A stretch of DNA of 64,000 nt from Yonghaparkia sp. Root332 (GTDB lineage Bacteria; Actinomycetota; Actinomycetes; Actinomycetales; Microbacteriaceae), in contig NZ_LMCX01000002.1 in NCBI RefSeq assembly GCF_001425665.1, positions 310,001-374,000 on the forward strand, written 5' to 3'. Below, one piece after another: positions 24,599-32,903 of this stretch; positions within the stretch are counted from its first letter, which is position 1; each line of letters begins with the position of its first letter. The position numbers and the translations under genes are program-made. Under the pieces are notes generated by a model. The model saw nothing but the letters and a program-made list of their open reading frames with translations, ran no database searches and had not been told where the DNA came from.

Positions 24599-24635
24599 CG
24601 CCGGGCCCCCGCCACTCGGTGGCGGGGGCCCGGCG
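24599..24635 (-). terminator. Perfect 17-bp hairpin between metY and metX
   Basis: CGCCGGGCCCCCGCCAC (24599-24615) pairs perfectly with GTGGCGGGGGCCCGGCG (24619-24635) around a 3-base loop. Lying 21 bases after the metY stop and 14 before the metX start, it should cut or attenuate read-through. Confidence 0.7.
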
Positions 24636-24656
24636 AGAGCGGGCGGATGCCCGGTG

Positions 24657-25973
24657 TCAGTCCTCGCGGTTGGCCGCGACGACGGCGCGCGCGGCCGCGA
24701 ACCCTGCCTCGAGGTCGGCGATGATGTCGTCGATGTGCTCGAGCCCGACCGAGAGCCGCACGAGCCCGGGCGTGACGCCCGCCGTCAGCTGCTGCTCGGG
24801 GGTGAGCTGCGAGTGCGTCGTCGACGCCGGGTGGATGATGAGGCTGCGCACGTCGCCGATGTTGGCGACGTGGCTGAACAGCTCGACCGAGTCCACGAGC
24901 GTGCGGCCGGCGTCGACGCCGCCCTTGAGCTCGAACGACAGCACCGCGCCGACGCCGCGCGGGGCGTACTTCTGGGCGGCCGCGTGCCAGGGGCTCGAGT
25001 CGAGCCCCGAGTAGTCGACCGTCGCGACATCGGGGTGGGCCTCGAGCCAGCGGGCGACCGCGAGCGCGTTCTCGACGTGGCGCTCGATGCGCAGGCTCAG
25101 AGTCTCGATGCCCTGGATGAGCGCGAAGGCGTTGTCGGGCGAGACGGCCGCGCCGATGTCGCGCAGCAGCTGCACGCGCGCCTTGATGATGTACGCGATG
25201 CCGTCGCCGAGCACGCCCGTGTAGCTCGCTCCGTGGTACGAGGGGTCGGGCTCGGTGAGGCCGGGGAACTTCTCGGCGTTCTGCGACCACGCGAACTTCC
25301 CGCCGTCGACGATCACGCCGCCGAGGACGGTGCCGTGACCGCCGAGGAACTTCGTCGCCGAGTGGACGACGATGTCGGCGCCGTGCTCGAAGGGGCGGAT
25401 CAGGTACGGGGTGGCGATCGTGTTGTCGACGATGAGCGGGAGGCCGTTCTCGTGCGCGACCGCCGCGACGCTCTCGATGTCGAGGATGTTCACCTTGGGG
25501 TTGCCGACCGTCTCGCCGAAGAACAGCTTCGTGTTCGGGCGCACGGCGGCGGCCCACGCCGCGGGGTCGTCCTGGTCCTCGACGAACGTCGTCTCGATGC
25601 CGAGCTTCGCGAGCGTGTACTTGAAGAGGTTGTAGGTGCCGCCGTAGATGCTCGAGGACGACACGATGTGGTCGCCCGCCTGCGCGATGTTGAGCACCGC
25701 GTACGTCGTCGCGGCCTGGCCGGAGGCGAGCAGCAGGGCGGCGGTTCCGCCCTCGAGCGCGGCGACGCGCTGCTCGACGACGTCCTGGGTGGGGTTCTGG
25801 ATGCGCGTGTAGATGTTGCCGAACTCGGCGAGCGCGAAGAGGTTCTTGGCGTGCTGCGCGTCGTCGAAGACGTAGGCCGTCGAGCGGTAGATCGGCGTCG
25901 CGCGCGCCTTCGTGGTCGGGTCGGGCTGGGCGCCGGCGTGGATCTGCAGCGTCTCGAACTGGTAGTCGCTCAT
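24657..25973 (-). CDS. metY: O-acetylhomoserine aminocarboxypropyltransferase (sulfhydrylase)
   Basis: A 438-residue PLP enzyme of the Cys/Met metabolism family. It converts O-acetylhomoserine and sulfide to homocysteine. PLP Lys208 sits in VVHSATKFLGGHG, the phosphate-cup residues in LASGQAATTYA and SSIYGGTYNLF, and the N-terminal ETLQIHAGAQPDPTTKARATPIYRSTAYVF is diagnostic. Length (about 430) separates it from the shorter cystathionine gamma-synthases. MSDYQF at 25973 was chosen over an upstream in-frame start because GAGGAG lies eight bases before it. A TTGACC / TAGCGT promoter with 18-base spacing lies just upstream. Confidence 0.97.
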   Translation of the reverse strand: MSDYQFETLQIHAGAQPDPTTKARATPIYRSTAYVFDDAQHAKNLFALAEFGNIYTRIQNPTQDVVEQRVAALEGGTAALLLASGQAATTYAVLNIAQAGDHIVSSSSIYGGTYNLFKYTLAKLGIETTFVEDQDDPAAWAAAVRPNTKLFFGETVGNPKVNILDIESVAAVAHENGLPLIVDNTIATPYLIRPFEHGADIVVHSATKFLGGHGTVLGGVIVDGGKFAWSQNAEKFPGLTEPDPSYHGASYTGVLGDGIAYIIKARVQLLRDIGAAVSPDNAFALIQGIETLSLRIERHVENALAVARWLEAHPDVATVDYSGLDSSPWHAAAQKYAPRGVGAVLSFELKGGVDAGRTLVDSVELFSHVANIGDVRSLIIHPASTTHSQLTPEQQLTAGVTPGLVRLSVGLEHIDDIIADLEAGFAAARAVVAANRED

Positions 25974-26028
25974 CGGGGTTGCTCCTCGTGGGGTCGCGGG
26001 CCGGACGGTCGGCGCCCGGTGCACGCCC

Positions 26029-26058
26029 ACGCTACGGAGGCCGGCATCCGACGGTCAA
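26029..26058 (-). promoter_or_regulatory. Promoter for metY
   Basis: On the reverse strand TTGACC (26058-26053) and TAGCGT (26034-26029) are 18 bases apart, placing the start near 26022 and giving a leader of about 48 bases, too short for a SAM riboswitch. Confidence 0.5.
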
Positions 26059-26111
26059 TGGCACCGACACACGCCGTAACGCGCTCGGCCGGGCGCTCGA
26101 CCCGCGCGCCG

Positions 26112-27245
26112 TCAGCGCCGGCGCGCGCCCGTCGGATCGGTGCGCGACGGGCCGATGCGCAGCGGGCCGGTCCTGGTCTCCTCCGCCGGGCGGAAGATCC
26201 ACGACGGCTTCGGCTCGATGATCGGGCGGGTGACGCGCCGCACCCACGGGCTCGCGAGCAGCACCGTGATCGCGACGCTCGCGAACAGCAGCCCGAGCAG
26301 CCACGTGAGGGACGAGTTCTCGCCGCCGATCACTCCCGACTCCCGGATCGGCCACAGGACGAACGAGTGCAGCAGGTACACGTACATCGTCGACTGGCCG
26401 AACGCCGTCATCCACGTCTCGTGCCGCGGCACGAGCACGAACACGGCCGCGGTCAGCAGCATCGCGAGCGCGATGAGCAGCAGCCGCACCGCGCCGGCCC
26501 ACCACTGGTCCTCGCCGAGGCCCTCGTAGGAGTCGTCGTAGAAGAACCAGAAGCGGAGGTCCATCGCGCGCCACACGTCGATGAAGGCCACGAGCACGGC
26601 GCCCCACGCCACGAGCACACCGGCGGCGATGAGGCGAGCGGGCACCGTCTGCCGCTCGACGAGGCGCCAGCGGTCGACGAGGCCCCACTCCTTGAGCTTC
26701 CAGCCCAGGACGAAGAACGGCAGGATCCCGATCGCGCGCGAGAGCGAGAAGGTCGAGTCGACGTTCGTGAGGTACCCCACGCCGACCGAGAAGACGATCG
26801 CCCACAGCAGCGGCCAGCGGACGAGCGCGAGGTAGGGCAGCACGAGCCGGAAGATGCCGAGCGCGAGGAGGAACCACAGGGTCCACGACGGCGTCGTCGG
26901 GTTGAGCGCGAGCGTGCCGGAGGCCGCGAACTGCAGCAGGGTCCAGATCGTCTCCATGATCACGTAGGGCAGGAGGATGTCGGTGATCACGCGCTGCATC
27001 TGGCGGGCGGTCGGCGGCCCGGACTTCGAGAAGTACCCGCTGATGATCGCGAACGCCGGCATGTGGAAGGCGTAGATGAAGAGATAGACGACGAGCGCGT
27101 TGTCGCTCTCGTAGGTGAGCCGCTGGATGGCGTGACCGGCGACGACGAGTGCGATGCACACGAAGCGCGCGTTGTCCCAGAACGGGACCCGCTCGCGCGG
27201 GGGTCGGGCCCGGGCTGGCGCGATCGCCGTCGTCGTGGTGCTCAT
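26112..27245 (-). CDS. Acyltransferase-3 / OpgC-like polytopic membrane protein
   Basis: A 377-residue membrane protein with about ten spans. The N-terminal FWDNARFVCIALVVAGHAIQRL carries the conserved His of acyltransferase-3 proteins, and FAFHMPAFAIISGYF-like text (FIYAFHMPAFAIISGYFSK) is the second conserved block. Such proteins O-acylate cell-surface sugars or glycans. The C-terminus is an Arg/Pro-rich cytoplasmic tail. The start at 27245 follows TAGCCT by six bases (leaderless). It is divergent from an SDR gene, with only 47 bases between the start codons. Confidence 0.88.
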   Translation of the reverse strand: MSTTTTAIAPARARPPRERVPFWDNARFVCIALVVAGHAIQRLTYESDNALVVYLFIYAFHMPAFAIISGYFSKSGPPTARQMQRVITDILLPYVIMETIWTLLQFAASGTLALNPTTPSWTLWFLLALGIFRLVLPYLALVRWPLLWAIVFSVGVGYLTNVDSTFSLSRAIGILPFFVLGWKLKEWGLVDRWRLVERQTVPARLIAAGVLVAWGAVLVAFIDVWRAMDLRFWFFYDDSYEGLGEDQWWAGAVRLLLIALAMLLTAAVFVLVPRHETWMTAFGQSTMYVYLLHSFVLWPIRESGVIGGENSSLTWLLGLLFASVAITVLLASPWVRRVTRPIIEPKPSWIFRPAEETRTGPLRIGPSRTDPTGARRR

Positions 27246-27251
27246 CCGCCC

Positions 27252-27257
27252 AGGCTA
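27252..27257 (-). promoter_or_regulatory. -10 box of a leaderless promoter for the acyltransferase
   Basis: TAGCCT on the reverse strand, six bases before the ATG at 27245. Confidence 0.5.
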
Positions 27258-27280
27258 GGGCAGGGGCGCGAGCGCGGGGG

Positions 27281-27286
27281 TAGCGT
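27281..27286 (+). promoter_or_regulatory. -10 box of a leaderless promoter for the SDR gene
   Basis: TAGCGT, six bases before the ATG at 27293. The -35 region would overlap the opposing -10 at 27252-27257. Confidence 0.5.
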
Positions 27287-27292
27287 TGCCCC

Positions 27293-28084
27293 ATGACCGA
27301 CTCCACCACCGCCCCGACCCTGCGCGCCGTCGTCACGGGGGCGAGCTCCGGCATCGGCGCCGCCACCGTCCGCCTCCTGCGCTCCCACGGCTGGGAGGTG
27401 ACCGCCGTCGCTCGCCGGGCCGACCGGCTCGCGGCGCTCGCCGAGGAGACCGGGTGCTCGGTCGTCGTCGCCGATCTGACCGTCGCGAGCGATGCGGATG
27501 CCCTGGCCGAACGGGTGCGCGCGGCCGGCCCCCTGCACGCTCTCGTCGCCAACGCGGGCGGAGCCATCGGCGCCGACCCGGTCGAGTCGGTCTCCGCCCA
27601 GGTGCTCGCCGACTCCTTCGCCCTGAACGTCCTCACCGCGCACGCCGCCATCGCGGCGCTCCTGCCCTCGCTGCGGCAGGGCGCGGCCGAGCGCGGATCG
27701 GGCGACATCGTCGCGGTCACCTCCACGGCCGGCCAGGTCGCCTACGAGGGCGGCGGCGCCTACAACGCCGCGAAGTTCGCCCTCCGCGGGCTGCTGGGCG
27801 CGCTGCGGCTCGAGCTCGCGGGCGAGCCCCTGCGAGTCGTGCAGATCGCGCCGGGAATGGTGCGCACGGAGGAGTTCGCGATCAAGCGCCTCGGCGGCGA
27901 CACGGCGAAGGTCCAGGCCCTCTACGCCGGGGTCGAGCATCCGCTGCTCGCGGAGGACATCGCGGAGGCCATCGTCCACGCCATCGAGCTGCCCGGCCAC
28001 GTCAACCTCGACGAGGTGACCATCCGTCCCGTCGCGCAGGCCGCGCAGCACAAGCTCGTGCGCGAGCCGCTGCGGGTGCGCTAG
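27293..28084 (+). CDS. Short-chain dehydrogenase/reductase
   Basis: A 263-residue classical SDR. The nucleotide-binding motif [14 protein letters not shown] is at residues 13-26, NAGG near 85, the catalytic Ser in [11 protein letters not shown] and the YNAAK catalytic pair near 165. The first basic residues after strand 2 (AVARRADRL) suggest NADP(H) preference. The segment [16 protein letters not shown] resembles serine / 3-hydroxy acid dehydrogenases of the YdfG type, so NADP-dependent oxidation of a hydroxy acid is possible. The start is leaderless. The ung gene follows closely, beginning six bases after the stop. Confidence 0.92.
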   Translation: MTDSTTAPTLRAVVTGASSGIGAATVRLLRSHGWEVTAVARRADRLAALAEETGCSVVVADLTVASDADALAERVRAAGPLHALVANAGGAIGADPVESVSAQVLADSFALNVLTAHAAIAALLPSLRQGAAERGSGDIVAVTSTAGQVAYEGGGAYNAAKFALRGLLGALRLELAGEPLRVVQIAPGMVRTEEFAIKRLGGDTAKVQALYAGVEHPLLAEDIAEAIVHAIELPGHVNLDEVTIRPVAQAAQHKLVREPLRVR

Positions 28085-28089
28085 CAGAG

Positions 28090-28767
28090 GTGCGTGGCCC
28101 CCTCGACGGCCTCGTCGCGCCCGACTGGTCCGACGCGCTCGCCCCTGTCGCCGACCGCGCCGTCGCGCTCCTGGCCGAGCTCGAGTCCGAGTCCGCCGCC
28201 GGCTCGCCCTTCCTGCCCGAGGCGCCCCTCGTGCTGCGCGCCCTCCGCACGCCGCTCTCCGACGTCCGCGTGCTGATCCTGGGGCAGGACCCGTACCCGA
28301 CCCCCGGGCACCCGATCGGCCTGAGCTTCGCCGTCGACCGCGATGTGCGCCCGCTCCCGCGCAGCCTCGTGAACATCCACCGCGAGCTGCGCGACGACCT
28401 CGGCATCGCCACCCCCGAGCACGGCGACCTCTCGGCCTGGCAGAGGCAGGGCGTGCTGCTGCTCAACCGCGTCCTCACGGTGCGACCGGGCTCGCCGGGC
28501 TCGCACCGCGGGCGGGGCTGGGAGGAGGTGACGGGATGCGCGGTGCGCGCGCTCGCGGAGCGGGGAGGCCCGCTCGTGGCCATCCTGTGGGGCCGCGATG
28601 CGCAGTCGGCGCTGCCGCTGCTCGGCGACGTCCCCGTCGTCGGGAGCGCGCATCCCAGCCCCCTGTCGGCGCGCACGGGATTCTTCGGCTCCCGCCCGTT
28701 CTCGCGCGCGAACGCGCTCCTTCTCGCGCAGGGCGGCGCCGCGGTCGACTGGTCGCTGCCCGCCTAG
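28090..28767 (+). CDS. ung: Uracil-DNA glycosylase, family 1
   Basis: A 225-residue enzyme that removes uracil from DNA. The water-activating motif is [20 protein letters not shown] with Asp67, and the minor-groove / leaving-group motif AHPSPLSAR holds the catalytic His. The Pro after GQDPY (instead of His) is usual in actinobacteria. LLLNRVLTV is also conserved. The GTG at 28090 is the most plausible start because it gives normal family length and no better one lies downstream of the SDR stop. Its TAG stop codon is at the same time the first half of the -10 of the next gene. Confidence 0.95.
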   Translation: MRGPLDGLVAPDWSDALAPVADRAVALLAELESESAAGSPFLPEAPLVLRALRTPLSDVRVLILGQDPYPTPGHPIGLSFAVDRDVRPLPRSLVNIHRELRDDLGIATPEHGDLSAWQRQGVLLLNRVLTVRPGSPGSHRGRGWEEVTGCAVRALAERGGPLVAILWGRDAQSALPLLGDVPVVGSAHPSPLSARTGFFGSRPFSRANALLLAQGGAAVDWSLPA

Positions 28768-28770
28768 ACT
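28765..28770 (+). promoter_or_regulatory. -10 box made from the ung stop codon
   Basis: TAGACT, six bases before the GTG at 28777; its TAG is the ung stop. Leaderless start. Confidence 0.5.
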
Positions 28771-28776
28771 GGGCGC

Positions 28777-29361
28777 GTGCTGGAGGAGGAGTACCAACCG
28801 CGACGCGTGCTGCCGCCGCACCTGCGCAAGCAGCCGGAGCCGGAGGCGCCGTTCGCGTACACGATCCGCGAGGCGACCGAGGCCGACCTGCCCTGGGTGC
28901 GCGAGATCTACAACCACTACGTCGCGAACTCGACCGTCACCTTCGATGAGAAGCCGTGGACCCTCCGGGCGCTCAAGACGAAGTTCGCGAAGGTGCGCTC
29001 GCTCGGCCACCCCTTCCTCGTCGCCGAGTCGCCCGCGGGCGTCATCCTCGGCTTCGCCTACGTGTACCCGTGGAAGGAGAAGGCCGCCTACCGCTTCACG
29101 GTCGAGAACTCGATCTACCTCGGCCCGGCGTCCACCGGCAAGGGGCTCGGGCGGTCGCTGCTCGGCGAGCTGCTCGAGCGCTCGCGCGCCGCGGGCATCA
29201 AGGAGGTCATCGCGGTCATCGCCGACCGCGGGGCGGAGGCGTCGATCGCCCTCCACGAGAGCTTCGGGTTCCGGAAGACCGGCGAGATGGCGCGCGTCGG
29301 CTTCAAGTTCGAGCGCTGGCTCGGCATCGTGATGCTGCAGAAGTCGCTCAAGAAGCGCTGA
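28777..29361 (+). CDS. GNAT N-acetyltransferase, phosphinothricin-acetyltransferase-like
   Basis: A 194-residue protein. After a 28-residue polar lead comes the Pat/YncA-like core: IREATEADLPWVREIYNHYVANSTVTFDE, GFAYVYPWKEKAAYRFTVENSIYL, the acetyl-CoA loop TGKGLGRSLLGELLERS, VIADRGAEASIALHESFGFRKTGEMARVGFKFERWLGIVML. This pattern is that of the YncA / phosphinothricin or methionine sulfoximine acetyltransferase group. The natural substrate is unknown. It starts with GTG at 28777 right after a leaderless -10. Convergent with a lipoprotein gene 24 bases downstream. Confidence 0.93.
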   Translation: MLEEEYQPRRVLPPHLRKQPEPEAPFAYTIREATEADLPWVREIYNHYVANSTVTFDEKPWTLRALKTKFAKVRSLGHPFLVAESPAGVILGFAYVYPWKEKAAYRFTVENSIYLGPASTGKGLGRSLLGELLERSRAAGIKEVIAVIADRGAEASIALHESFGFRKTGEMARVGFKFERWLGIVMLQKSLKKR

Positions 29362-29385
29362 CGCGCCGGCGAGGCCGTGAGCCGA

Positions 29386-30009
29386 TCAGTTGTAGACGAC
29401 GTCGAGGATGTCGCCCGCGATCACGACGGCCTCCTCGTAGAAGACCTCGCCGCCCAGAAGAGTGATGACCGAGATCCAGGCGTCGTCGGTGATGACGTGA
29501 TGCACGGCGCCGGGGCCCTCCTCGTCTCCGAGGACCCAGAAGGTCGCATCGCCGTTCTCGGTCGCTCCCGTGTTGAGCCCCTGCGAGGTGAGGTCGGTCA
29601 CGATCTGCGCGCGCGTCGCCGTCGAGACGGGGGCGACGCTGAGGGTGAAGGCGGCGATGTTGGGCCGGGCCTCGTCCTCGTAGAAGCAGCTGATGCCGCC
29701 CGCGGCCTCCTCGCGCGTCGGCTCGGGCAGGTAGGTCGCGCCGATCTCCGTGCCCGGACCGCCGACGAGCACGATGCCCTGGTCGAGGAAGGACGCGACG
29801 CGCGCCTCGGGGAGGATCGTCGTGCAGTCGGTCGGCATCGCGAACGTCTCCACGACCGGCTCGGGCTCGGCGGTCTCGACCGGCTCGGGCGACGTCGTCG
29901 GCTCGGCCGTCTCGACCGCCGCCGGCTCCTCCGGCTCGCTCGCGCAGCCGACGAGGCCGAGGGCGAGGACGAGCGCCGTGGCGCTCGAGAGCAGGCGGAT
30001 CGGGGTCAT
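29386..30009 (-). CDS. Small secreted lipoprotein of unknown function
   Basis: A 207-residue protein with lipobox LVGC (Cys22) after a hydrophobic signal, then a ~35-residue Glu/Pro/Thr tether (EPEEPAAVETAEP), then a globular part with CTTILPEARV and GGISCFYED, whose two cysteines probably pair. The arrangement resembles small lipoproteins of unknown role common in Microbacteriaceae; the C-terminal domain has the look of a DUF3558-like fold, but that is only an impression. ATG at 30009 follows AGGAG by four bases. Divergent from the amidase gene. Confidence 0.75.
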   Translation of the reverse strand: MTPIRLLSSATALVLALGLVGCASEPEEPAAVETAEPTTSPEPVETAEPEPVVETFAMPTDCTTILPEARVASFLDQGIVLVGGPGTEIGATYLPEPTREEAAGGISCFYEDEARPNIAAFTLSVAPVSTATRAQIVTDLTSQGLNTGATENGDATFWVLGDEEGPGAVHHVITDDAWISVITLLGGEVFYEEAVVIAGDILDVVYN

Positions 30010-30136
30010 GGCACTCCTAGGCTGCGAGATCGTCGGCGCGAATCTAACAGTCGGCGCACCGCCGGAACTCCGACCGGGCACGTGCGAGAGGCGGGGACGG
30101 GCCTTCGTTGCCGAATCGTTGCACGGGTGCCGTCGC

Positions 30137-30142
30137 TAGGCT
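30137..30142 (+). promoter_or_regulatory. -10 box of a leaderless promoter for the amidase
   Basis: TAGGCT, seven bases before the GTG at 30150; no ribosome site. Confidence 0.5.
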
Positions 30143-30149
30143 CGCGAGG

Positions 30150-31580
30150 GTGTTCGAACTCCACCATCTGACCGCCCTCGAGCAGTGGGAATGGCTGCAC
30201 GCGGGACGCGTCTCGCCGAGCGAGCTGCTCGAGCACTACCTCGCGCGCGTCGAGCGGCTCAACCCGGCCGTCGGCGCCCTCACCGTCGTCGAGCCCGAGC
30301 GCGCCCGTGCCCGCGCGCGCGAGGTCGAGAGCTCCGTGCCGCCCACCGCGCCGCTGTGGGGGCTCCCGATCGCCGACAAGGAGCTCGTTCCCCGCGCGGG
30401 TCAGCGCACGAGCTACGGGTCGCGACTGCACGCGGACGCGATCGCGACCGACTCGCACGAGCTCGTCGAGCAGCTGGACGCGGCCGGTGCGGTGAGCGTC
30501 GGCGCGAGCGCGGCGCCCGAGTACGGTCTCGCCTCGTACACGGAGTCGCTCATCGCTCCTCCCGCGCGCAACCCGTACGACCTCGCGCGCGGCGCCGGCG
30601 GGTCGAGCGGGGGAGCCGCCGCGGCGGTCGCGGCCGGGCTCCTCCCCGTCGCGCCGGGCAGCGACGGCGGCGGCAGCATCCGCATCCCCGCCGCCGCCTG
30701 CGGTCTCGTGGGGCTCAAGCCCTCGCGGGGCAGGCTGCCGGGGGGCAGCGGGCTCGACCGGCTCGCGGGCCTCGTCGTCCCCGGCCCCATCGCGCGAACG
30801 GTGGCGGATGCCGCCCTCCTGCTCGACGCCCTCGCGACCGCGACGCCCTGGGAGTTCGCGACGCGCGCGCCGAGCCCGCACGACGGCCCGTTCCTCGGTG
30901 CGGCGGTGCGCGGAGAGGGCCGCTTCCAGCTCGGCGTAATGACGAGCTCCCCGTGGGACGCGTGGACGGACATCGGCATCGCCCCCGAGGCCCGAGCCGC
31001 CCTCGAGGAGGCGGTCACCGAGCTCGCGGCGCTCGGCCACGGCGTCGAGGAGATCTCGCTCGACGCGGAGCCCGACTACGGCCCCCATTTCCGCACGGTG
31101 TGGATGGCGGGCGCCGCGGGGATCCCCGCCCGCACCGACGCCGAGCTCGCGCTGCTCGAGCCGCTCACCGCGTGGCTCGTCGAGCGCGGGCGAGCGCTGC
31201 CGGTCGATCGGCTCCTCGAGTCGCTCGCCTGGCTCACGGGCTTCGAGCGCCGGGTCATCCGCCGCTTCTCGAGCGTCGACGTCGTCGTGACGCCCGCCGT
31301 CGCGATGACGCCGCGCCCGCTCGGCTGGTACGACGCCGGGGATGCGGAGCGCAACTTCGAGCAGCAGGTGCAGTACACGCCGTGGACGAGCTTCGTGAAC
31401 GTCAGCGGACTCCCCGCCCTCACCCTCCCCGTCGGCCTCACGTCGGGCGACTCGGCGGAGCCCGGGCTCCCGATGGGCATCCAGCTGATCGGCCGGCCCG
31501 GCGGCGAGGCCGACCTGCTCGCCCTCGGCGCGCAGTGGGAGCGCCGTCGGCGGGTGCGGCTCCACCCGCCGCAGTGGTGA
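30150..31580 (+). CDS. Amidase-signature family enzyme
   Basis: A 476-residue Ser-cisSer-Lys hydrolase. Lys77 is in PIADKEL, the glycine/serine loop is AGGSSGGAAAAVAAG with the cis-Ser near 153, and the nucleophile is Ser176 in SDGGGSIRIPAA. It hydrolyses amides, possibly an amino-acid or nitrile-derived amide; similarity to GatA is limited to the signature and the length fits stand-alone amidases. The GTG at 30150 was chosen because a -10 lies seven bases upstream and the N-terminus FELHHLTALEQWEWLHAG matches family starts. A hairpin lies beyond the stop. Confidence 0.92.
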   Translation: MFELHHLTALEQWEWLHAGRVSPSELLEHYLARVERLNPAVGALTVVEPERARARAREVESSVPPTAPLWGLPIADKELVPRAGQRTSYGSRLHADAIATDSHELVEQLDAAGAVSVGASAAPEYGLASYTESLIAPPARNPYDLARGAGGSSGGAAAAVAAGLLPVAPGSDGGGSIRIPAAACGLVGLKPSRGRLPGGSGLDRLAGLVVPGPIARTVADAALLLDALATATPWEFATRAPSPHDGPFLGAAVRGEGRFQLGVMTSSPWDAWTDIGIAPEARAALEEAVTELAALGHGVEEISLDAEPDYGPHFRTVWMAGAAGIPARTDAELALLEPLTAWLVERGRALPVDRLLESLAWLTGFERRVIRRFSSVDVVVTPAVAMTPRPLGWYDAGDAERNFEQQVQYTPWTSFVNVSGLPALTLPVGLTSGDSAEPGLPMGIQLIGRPGGEADLLALGAQWERRRRVRLHPPQW

Positions 31581-31581
31581 T

Positions 31582-31608
31582 CCCGCACGCGGCCGCGATC
31601 GGTGCGGG
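31582..31608. terminator. Hairpin between the convergent amidase and SDR genes
   Basis: CCCGCAC (31582-31588) pairs with GTGCGGG (31602-31608) around a 13-base loop. It fills the 28-base gap between the two stops. Confidence 0.5.
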
Positions 31609-32436
31609 TCAGCGCTCGACGGCCGCCGGCACGTCGATGCGGCGCGCGACGGCCTGCCACAGCTCGTCGGCGAGGCGCGCGTCGCCCGCGCTGGGGTGCG
31701 TGGCGCCGAGCGGGTCGAGCCCGTCGAAGTAGGTGCCGTTCGGCACCCCGAGCTCGGGCGTGTCGACGAGGTGCACGAGCGGCGCGGCGCCCGCCTCGGG
31801 CGAGATCTGCATCGACCCGCTCAGAAGCTGCAGCAGCCGCGCCGAGCGCGACTCGGCCCCGAAGCCGCTGCGGACGTAGCCGGGGTGGAAGGGGTGGGCC
31901 TCGAGCCCGGTGCGCGCCGCGAGCGATCGCGCGTAGAGGATCGTCGCGAGCTTGCTCGCCCCGTAGGCCCGCCAGCCCGCCCCGTAGCGGCGGCTCGCGA
32001 AGTCGAGGTCGTCCAGCCGCAGCCCGCCGAGCCGGTTGAGCACGCTCGAGGTGAGGACGACCCTGCCCGTCTCGCGCCCGGCCCGCAGGCGCGGCGCGAG
32101 CATCTCGGTGAGCAGGGCCGCGGCGAGCACGTTGCGCTGCAGCGTCGTCTCGTTGCCGTCGACGGTCACGGTGCGGCGGCTGACGATGCCTCCGGCGTTG
32201 TTCACGAGCGCGTCGATGCGGGGGAACCGTGCGAGCAGATCGGTCGCGAGCGCGCGCACCTGGTCGAGCTCGTCGAAGTCGGCGGTGAACGGGATGCCCC
32301 CCGCGCGCGCGGCGACGGCGGCGGTCCGTTCCGGATCCCGGCCCACGACCGCGACCTGCCAGTCGCGGCGCGCGAGCTCGACGACCGCGGCGGCGCCGAG
32401 GCCGGAGCTCGCCCCCGTGACGACGACCGTGCGCAT
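31609..32436 (-). CDS. Short-chain dehydrogenase/reductase
   Basis: A 275-residue SDR of the retinol-dehydrogenase-like type. [15 protein letters not shown] is at residues 5-19, LVNNAGG near 82, the catalytic Ser in VLTSSVLNRLGG and YGASK near 155; VGRDPERT after strand 2 suggests NADP(H). The C-terminal PNGTYFDGLDPLGATHPSAGD is as in protochlorophyllide-reductase-like actinobacterial SDRs. Its ATG shares one base with the stop of the HExxH membrane gene upstream on this strand (TGATG), so the two are coupled. Confidence 0.92.
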   Translation of the reverse strand: MRTVVVTGASSGLGAAAVVELARRDWQVAVVGRDPERTAAVAARAGGIPFTADFDELDQVRALATDLLARFPRIDALVNNAGGIVSRRTVTVDGNETTLQRNVLAAALLTEMLAPRLRAGRETGRVVLTSSVLNRLGGLRLDDLDFASRRYGAGWRAYGASKLATILYARSLAARTGLEAHPFHPGYVRSGFGAESRSARLLQLLSGSMQISPEAGAAPLVHLVDTPELGVPNGTYFDGLDPLGATHPSAGDARLADELWQAVARRIDVPAAVER

Positions 32437-32852
32437 CAGACGTACCCGCCCGATCGCAGGCCCGCCGCGATCTCGAAACGGTTGCGCAGCGGGTCGCGCC
32501 CCGCCGCGAGATAGAGGGGGATCATCGCGAGCCCGTATCGGCGCCACTGCGCGCGGTGCACGGCCTCATGCTCGAGAACCCGCGGGCTCACGGCGTCGCG
32601 CGTGAGGTACACGGCGCCCAGGGTCGTGCCGCCGCGGCCGAACGCCCAGCGGGGCAGCCCCGCGCACACGACGACCCCGCCGCGCCGCGACACGCGGAAC
32701 CCCCCGAGCACGGCGCCCCAGACCAGTGCGATCGCGGAGACGAGGGCGTAGCCGGTAAGGGCGACGACGGGGTGCAGGCCGACGCGACGCAGCCAGCGCA
32801 CCCTCGCGAGCGCGGCGATGGCGCGCGCGGAGCGGGGCCGGACGTCGGTCAT
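32436..32852 (-). CDS. Small membrane protein with an HExxH motif
   Basis: A 138-residue protein. Residues about 22-50 form a hydrophobic hairpin (GLHPVVALTGYALVSAIALVWGAVLGGF). The second half has VYLTRDAVSPRVLEHEAVHRAQWRRYG, a perfect HExxH zinc-peptidase motif, then a short hydrophobic stretch and RNRFEIAAGL with a possible third ligand Glu. It would be among the smallest zincin-like proteins; whether it cleaves anything is unknown, and similar short proteins are usually left unnamed. The start follows TAGGAA by six bases (leaderless). The SDR gene follows with a one-base overlap. Confidence 0.75.
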   Translation of the reverse strand: MTDVRPRSARAIAALARVRWLRRVGLHPVVALTGYALVSAIALVWGAVLGGFRVSRRGGVVVCAGLPRWAFGRGGTTLGAVYLTRDAVSPRVLEHEAVHRAQWRRYGLAMIPLYLAAGRDPLRNRFEIAAGLRSGGYV

Positions 32853-32858
32853 GCCCCA

Positions 32859-32864
32859 TTCCTA
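32859..32864 (-). promoter_or_regulatory. -10 box of a leaderless promoter for the HExxH protein
   Basis: TAGGAA on the reverse strand, six bases before the ATG at 32852. Confidence 0.4.
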
Positions 32865-32903
32865 GCAGGTGCGCGTGTCGCGGCGGGGAGGTGATGCCGG
32901 TGC

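Noticed and set aside
25974-26111. SAM riboswitch before metY
   Set aside because: The likely leader is only about 48 bases and shows no SAM-I, SAM-II or SAM-IV pattern.
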